The position numbers and the translations under genes were made by a program. The notes beneath the pieces are model-generated. The model saw only the letters and a list, made by a program, of their open reading frames with translations. It was not told where the DNA came from and ran no database searches. This document shows, one piece after another, positions 60,747 through 64,000 of a stretch of 64,000 nt of DNA (the stretch's first letter is position 1; every line of letters begins with the position of its first letter). The stretch is from Curtobacterium pusillum (lineage in GTDB: Bacteria > Actinomycetota > Actinomycetes > Actinomycetales > Microbacteriaceae), in contig NZ_VEIY01000001.1 in the NCBI RefSeq assembly GCF_007680845.1, positions 1-64,000 on the forward strand. The letters are read 5' to 3'.

Positions 60747-61547
60747 CTAGATCGTTGCGACCGAGCCGGAGTCGACCCGGTAGTTCGAGCCGTTGACGAA
60801 GCTGGCGAGGTCGGAGCAGAGGAACGCCACCACGTTCGCGACCTCTTCCGGCTCGCCCCGGCGCTGCAGCTCCATGTACGGACGCTCTTCGTCGAGGAAG
60901 CTCCGGATCGCGTCGTCGAAGCTCTGCCCGGTCTCCTTGGCGCGCTTGTCCATCATCGCGTCGGTCATCGGGGTGTGGATGAACGCCGGCGACACCGTGT
61001 TCACCAGCAGACCCTCGGTCGCGTAGCTCCGCGACAGTCCCTTGGCGAACGAGAGCACCCCGGCCTTGGCGGCGCAGTAGGGGAGCTCGTCGTCGTAGGG
61101 CTGCGAGGCGTCCTCGGAGACGAGGTACACGATGCGACCCCACCCGCCCTGCCGCAGGTCGCCGATGAACTCGCGCGTGATGCGGACCGGGCCCATCAGG
61201 TCGATGTCGATCGTCTCCGCCCAGCCGGCTTCGTCGATCTGGTGGAACATGCCCTGCGCGCCCGTGACACCGGACGACTGCACGAGGATGTCGATCTCCC
61301 CGACGGCGTCGCGCACCTTCGTGTGCAGGTCGGCGAGGCTCGCGGCGCTCCGGACGTCGGCCGCGAAGGCGTGGAGCTTGCCCTGCGGCGCCTCGAGCTG
61401 GTCGGCGCTGTTGTCGAGCTGCGCCTGGTCGAGGTCGCTGACCACGACCGTCGCACCCTCCGCGAGGAGGATGCGGGCCGTGTTCCAACCGATGCCGGAG
61501 TCACCGCCGAAGACGAGCGCGGTCTTCCCCTGGATCCCGAGGTCCAC
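60747..61547 (-). CDS. Short-chain dehydrogenase/reductase
   Basis: 266 residues from the GTG at 61547 (AGGGA upstream). FGGDSGIGWNTA cofactor motif (a variant of TGxxxGIG), a QSSGVTG strand, YLVSEDASQ and YCAAKAGVLSFAKG with YxxxK. The glucose 1-dehydrogenase-like subgroup. It ends 8 bp from the FAD oxidoreductase start on the same strand. Confidence 0.86.
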   Translation of the reverse strand: MDLGIQGKTALVFGGDSGIGWNTARILLAEGATVVVSDLDQAQLDNSADQLEAPQGKLHAFAADVRSAASLADLHTKVRDAVGEIDILVQSSGVTGAQGMFHQIDEAGWAETIDIDLMGPVRITREFIGDLRQGGWGRIVYLVSEDASQPYDDELPYCAAKAGVLSFAKGLSRSYATEGLLVNTVSPAFIHTPMTDAMMDKRAKETGQSFDDAIRSFLDEERPYMELQRRGEPEEVANVVAFLCSDLASFVNGSNYRVDSGSVATI

Positions 61548-61555
61548 GCGGGTCC

Positions 61556-62080
61556 CTACGCGTGTGCCGAGGCGTCGGCCACGGCCGGCGTGGTCGCCGA
61601 TGCGAGCGGGGTGCTCGGTGCGCGGTTCTCGGCGGAGACCATCCACGCGAGCTGCTCGAGGCGCTCGATGAAGCCGTGCAGGAGGTCCGCGGTCGTCGGG
61701 TCTTCCTCGTCGACCTCGTCGTGGACGTCGCGCATGGTGCCGGTCGCCTGGTAGAGGCGGAGCGTCACCTGGTCGATGGCGTCGTGCGTGGTGATCTCGC
61801 CCTCGGGGAAGGCGTCGAGGTGGCTCGACGCGGCGACCGTGGCCGAGCGGCCGTCCGGCACGGCGTAGAGGGCACGCATGCGCTCCGCGGTGTCGTCGGC
61901 GAACTCACGCGCTGCGTCGACGATCTCGTCGAGCTGGAGGTGGAGGTCCCGGAAGTTCGTCCCGAGGATGTTCCAGTGCGCCTGCTTGCCCTGGAGGTGC
62001 AGGTCGATGAGGTCCACGAGGACCGCCTGGAGGTTCTTGGCGAGCTTGTCCGATGCGTGCACGATCGGCTCCTTCCGCAT
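61556..62080 (-). CDS. dps: Dps ferritin-like DNA-protection protein
   Basis: 174 residues. Ferroxidase-site residues are in HWNILGTNFRDLHLQLDEIVDAAREFADD (conserved His, Asp and Glu) and the five-helix fold is complete; the C-terminal tail is Ala/Pro-rich. Dps stores iron and shields DNA from peroxide. It precedes the SDR on the same strand. Confidence 0.9.
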   Translation of the reverse strand: MRKEPIVHASDKLAKNLQAVLVDLIDLHLQGKQAHWNILGTNFRDLHLQLDEIVDAAREFADDTAERMRALYAVPDGRSATVAASSHLDAFPEGEITTHDAIDQVTLRLYQATGTMRDVHDEVDEEDPTTADLLHGFIERLEQLAWMVSAENRAPSTPLASATTPAVADASAHA

Positions 62081-62153
62081 TGGTGAGCAGTACCAGTCCG
62101 GTCTACGCGGTGCGGCAGGGTGTGTGCTCAGAGGAGGCGTCCCCCGTGCTCGG

Positions 62154-62666
62154 TCAGTGCGCGGCGGCGGGGTCGATGTCGTCGACCGCCGAGCGCATCT
62201 GCTCGAGGAACGACGCCACCACACGGGCGTCCTCCGGGGAGAGTCCCTCGGCGATCGCCATCATCTTGCGGTGCATGACGCCGAGCGTGGCCCGGACTTC
62301 GTCGTCGGTCTCGGTCGTCGGCGTGATGACGAGGGCGCGCCGGTCGGTCGGGTGCGGGTCGCGTCGCACGTGGTTCGACTTCACGAGCCGGTCGATGAGG
62401 ATCGTCGTCGAGGCCGAGGAGATCTTGAGGTGGGCGGCGAGGTCCTTCGGGCTGACCGAGCGTCCGGACCGTTGCGCCTGGAGCAGGAACCGCACGGCGA
62501 GCAGATCGGTCTCGCCCATGCCCATCGAGTCGCGCGTCCGCCGACGCATCGCGGTCTCCGCCGAGCGGTACCGGCGCAACGCGTTGAGCACGGCGACGCC
62601 GCGCTGGGTCGCGTCGTCGTCGGGGAACCAGTACCCGGACGCTTCCGTGATCTCCTGCGTTGCCAT
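62154..62666 (-). CDS. MarR-family regulator
   Basis: 170 residues. Winged HTH: SPKDLAAHLKISSASTTILIDRLVKSNHVRRDPHPTDRRALVI. Upstream of Dps on the same strand, 73 bp away; it may control the stress block (Dps, SDR, FAD oxidoreductase). Confidence 0.87.
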   Translation of the reverse strand: MATQEITEASGYWFPDDDATQRGVAVLNALRRYRSAETAMRRRTRDSMGMGETDLLAVRFLLQAQRSGRSVSPKDLAAHLKISSASTTILIDRLVKSNHVRRDPHPTDRRALVITPTTETDDEVRATLGVMHRKMMAIAEGLSPEDARVVASFLEQMRSAVDDIDPAAAH

Positions 62667-62741
62667 GGGTCGAGGTTAGTCTTCCTGGTTGTCAGGATGT
62701 CTAGGGACGTCCGGACGGGCGATCGTGTCGCCCCGCGACGT

Positions 62742-62781
62742 GACGGGAGGCGCGTGGCGGGCCCGCCACGCGCCTCCCGTC
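62742..62781. terminator. Perfect 40-bp palindrome, terminator
   Basis: 20-bp arms (62742-62761 and 62762-62781) meet with no spacer; GGAGGCGCG is inside the arm. Downstream of the FMN reductase gene (ends at 62799) and upstream of MarR. Confidence 0.75.
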
Positions 62782-62798
62782 GGCTGGTCCGAACGGTC

Positions 62799-63356
62799 CT
62801 ACGCGGCGACCTGCTCGTCGGCGGCCTCGGCGAGCGCGTTCAGCGCGCCCTGGACGAGCTGCGTGACCTCGGCGTCCTCGCGCGGGTGCGTCTCGGCGAA
62901 GCGGACGATCGACTGCGGGATGGCGACCTTGACGTCCTCGAGGACCTTGGCCCCGGCGATGCCGGCTGCCTTGCGGGCGTCGTCGTGCGCCCACACCCCG
63001 CCGTACTGACCGAAGGCCGAGCCGATGACGGCGAGGGGCTTGCCGACGATCGGCGAGGCACCGAACGGACGTGAGGCCCAGTCGAGCGCGTTCTTCAGCA
63101 CGGCCGGGATCGTGCCGTTGTACTCGGGGGTGACGAGGAGGACGGCGTCCGCTGCCTCGATCGCGGCACGGAAGGCGACGGCCGCAGCGGGCGGGGTCTC
63201 GCCGTCGATGTCCTCGTTGTAGAACGGCAGGTCGACGATGCCGTCGAACGTCGTGAGCTCGATGCCCTCCGGGGCGTGGTGCGCGGCGGCTTCGGCGAGC
63301 TTGCGGTTGATGGACTCGGCGCGGAGGCTGCCGACGAGGGCGAGGACGTTCGTCAT
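62799..63356 (-). CDS. NADPH-dependent FMN reductase
   Basis: 185 residues, flavodoxin-like fold. FMN-binding LVGSLRAESINRKLAE at the start, VTPEYNGTIPAVLKNALDW in the middle and SAFGQYGGVWAH near residue 115. It reduces FMN or quinones with NADPH. Flavin reductases feed LLM monooxygenases such as those in the element, but no link is visible. Confidence 0.88.
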   Translation of the reverse strand: MTNVLALVGSLRAESINRKLAEAAAHHAPEGIELTTFDGIVDLPFYNEDIDGETPPAAAVAFRAAIEAADAVLLVTPEYNGTIPAVLKNALDWASRPFGASPIVGKPLAVIGSAFGQYGGVWAHDDARKAAGIAGAKVLEDVKVAIPQSIVRFAETHPREDAEVTQLVQGALNALAEAADEQVAA

Positions 63357-63459
63357 GGGGGATCCCTAACTGGTTCTTCGACGGAAAGGTGTCAGCGACA
63401 ACCAATGCGTCGGGCGGCACCGCTATTCCCGATCACCTGCGCGTGGGTACCGTGGCGGC

Positions 63460-64000
63460 GTGAGCACCCTCCGGACCCCCGCCAGCACGCCTCGGACCAC
63501 CGACCCCGACTGGTGGCGGAACGCCGTCGTCTACCAGGTCTACCCGCGCAGCTTCGCCGACACCGACGGCGACGGCCTGGGGGACCTCGCGGGGGTCACG
63601 AGCCGGATGCCCTACCTGTCGACGCTCGGGGTCGACGCGATCTGGTTGTCGCCGTTCTTCCCGTCCCCGCTGGCCGACGGCGGGTACGACGTCGCCGACT
63701 ACCGTGCGGTCGACCCCCGGCTCGGGACGCTCGACGACATCGACGCCATGATCCGGTCCGCGCACGAGCACGACATCCGCGTGATCGTCGACGTCGTGCC
63801 GAACCACACCTCCGACGAGCACGCCTGGTTCCGCGAGGCCCTCGCAGCCGCACCGGGATCCCCGGCCCGCGCGCGGTACGTGTTCCGCGACGGGTCGGGT
63901 CCGTCCGGCGAGCAGCCGCCGAGCGACTGGGTGTCGAACTTCGGCGGCAGCGCCTGGACCCGTGTGCCGGACGGCCAGTGGTACCTGCACCTGTTCGCCC
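63460..64000 (+). CDS. GH13 alpha-glucosidase or oligo-1,6-glucosidase, 3' end outside window
   Basis: The first 180 residues from a GTG at 63460. Conserved GH13 start: WWRNAVVYQVYPRSFADTDGDG, then GVDAIWLSPFFPSP and region I DVVPNHTSDEH. Nucleophile and acid/base residues lie beyond the window. It probably hydrolyses alpha-glucosidic oligosaccharides in the cytoplasm. Confidence 0.88.
   Translation, partial: MSTLRTPASTPRTTDPDWWRNAVVYQVYPRSFADTDGDGLGDLAGVTSRMPYLSTLGVDAIWLSPFFPSPLADGGYDVADYRAVDPRLGTLDDIDAMIRSAHEHDIRVIVDVVPNHTSDEHAWFREALAAAPGSPARARYVFRDGSGPSGEQPPSDWVSNFGGSAWTRVPDGQWYLHLFA

Noticed and set aside
1..64000. CRISPR arrays, tRNA or rRNA genes
   Set aside because: No regularly spaced short repeats and no tRNA/rRNA-like segments were seen in reading the window; the element is not in a tRNA gene.

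Overview
The window is high-GC actinobacterial DNA. Gene content (DUF1992, DUF1206, Dps, a GH15 and a GH13 glucosidase, many GTG starts) fits Microbacteriaceae, probably Curtobacterium or a close relative; this is inference, because no rRNA or marker locus is present.

Layout. Bases 1-4695 and 55032-64000 are ordinary chromosome. Left arm: tail of an unidentified gene, DUF1992, a CaCA-type cation antiporter, a GH15 glycosidase, then the 5' part of rtcB (RNA ligase). Right arm: the rest of rtcB, DUF1206, a DUF3800-like protein, an SMP-30 lactonase, an alpha/beta hydrolase, an FAD oxidoreductase, an SDR, Dps, MarR, an FMN reductase and the start of a GH13 alpha-glucosidase.

Between them lies a roughly 50.3-kb mobile element (4696-55031) that splits rtcB. 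Both junctions carry the same 9 bp (AACCACTTC, codons Asn-His-Phe of the metal-binding motif GSGNHF), and joining the two halves restores one 388-codon reading frame. The left end encodes four translationally coupled proteins, three large tyrosine-recombinase-like proteins and a small HTH/coiled-coil protein, an arrangement resembling Tn554 tnpA/B/C.

Cargo, left to right: (i) decayed surface-protein repeats; (ii) a defence module of an IetA-like AAA ATPase, an IetS-like subtilisin, a SIR2-domain protein and a 55-aa companion; (iii) an organosulfur-type operon (FMN monooxygenase, peptide/nickel-type ABC transporter, SfnB/DszC-like flavoprotein) preceded by a fragment resembling the MetQ C-terminus; (iv) a truncated GH3 gene; (v) an amine module (second FMN monooxygenase, two TetR regulators, YtcJ-like amidohydrolase, membrane protein, copper amine oxidase); (vi) a diverged recombinase and gene debris; (vii) small-molecule and efflux genes with regulators (MmyB-type XRE/SDR, TetR/SDR, DUF998, LysR/EamA, HxlR, PanE-like/DUF2000/DHA2 exporter); (viii) two gene sets of unknown function, one with a membrane-anchored XRE-DUF2690 protein beside a lipoprotein operon, the other a six-gene operon built from internal paralogues; (ix) a Phd-like protein and an HTH protein at the right end.

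The strongest observations are the rtcB-targeted element with its symmetric ends, the paralogous six-gene operon, the defence module with its tiny companion, a 35-bp perfect palindrome that embeds a divergent promoter on both strands, and a hairpin that buries the ribosome binding site of the HxlR gene. No tRNA, rRNA, CRISPR array or classical insertion sequence was recognised.
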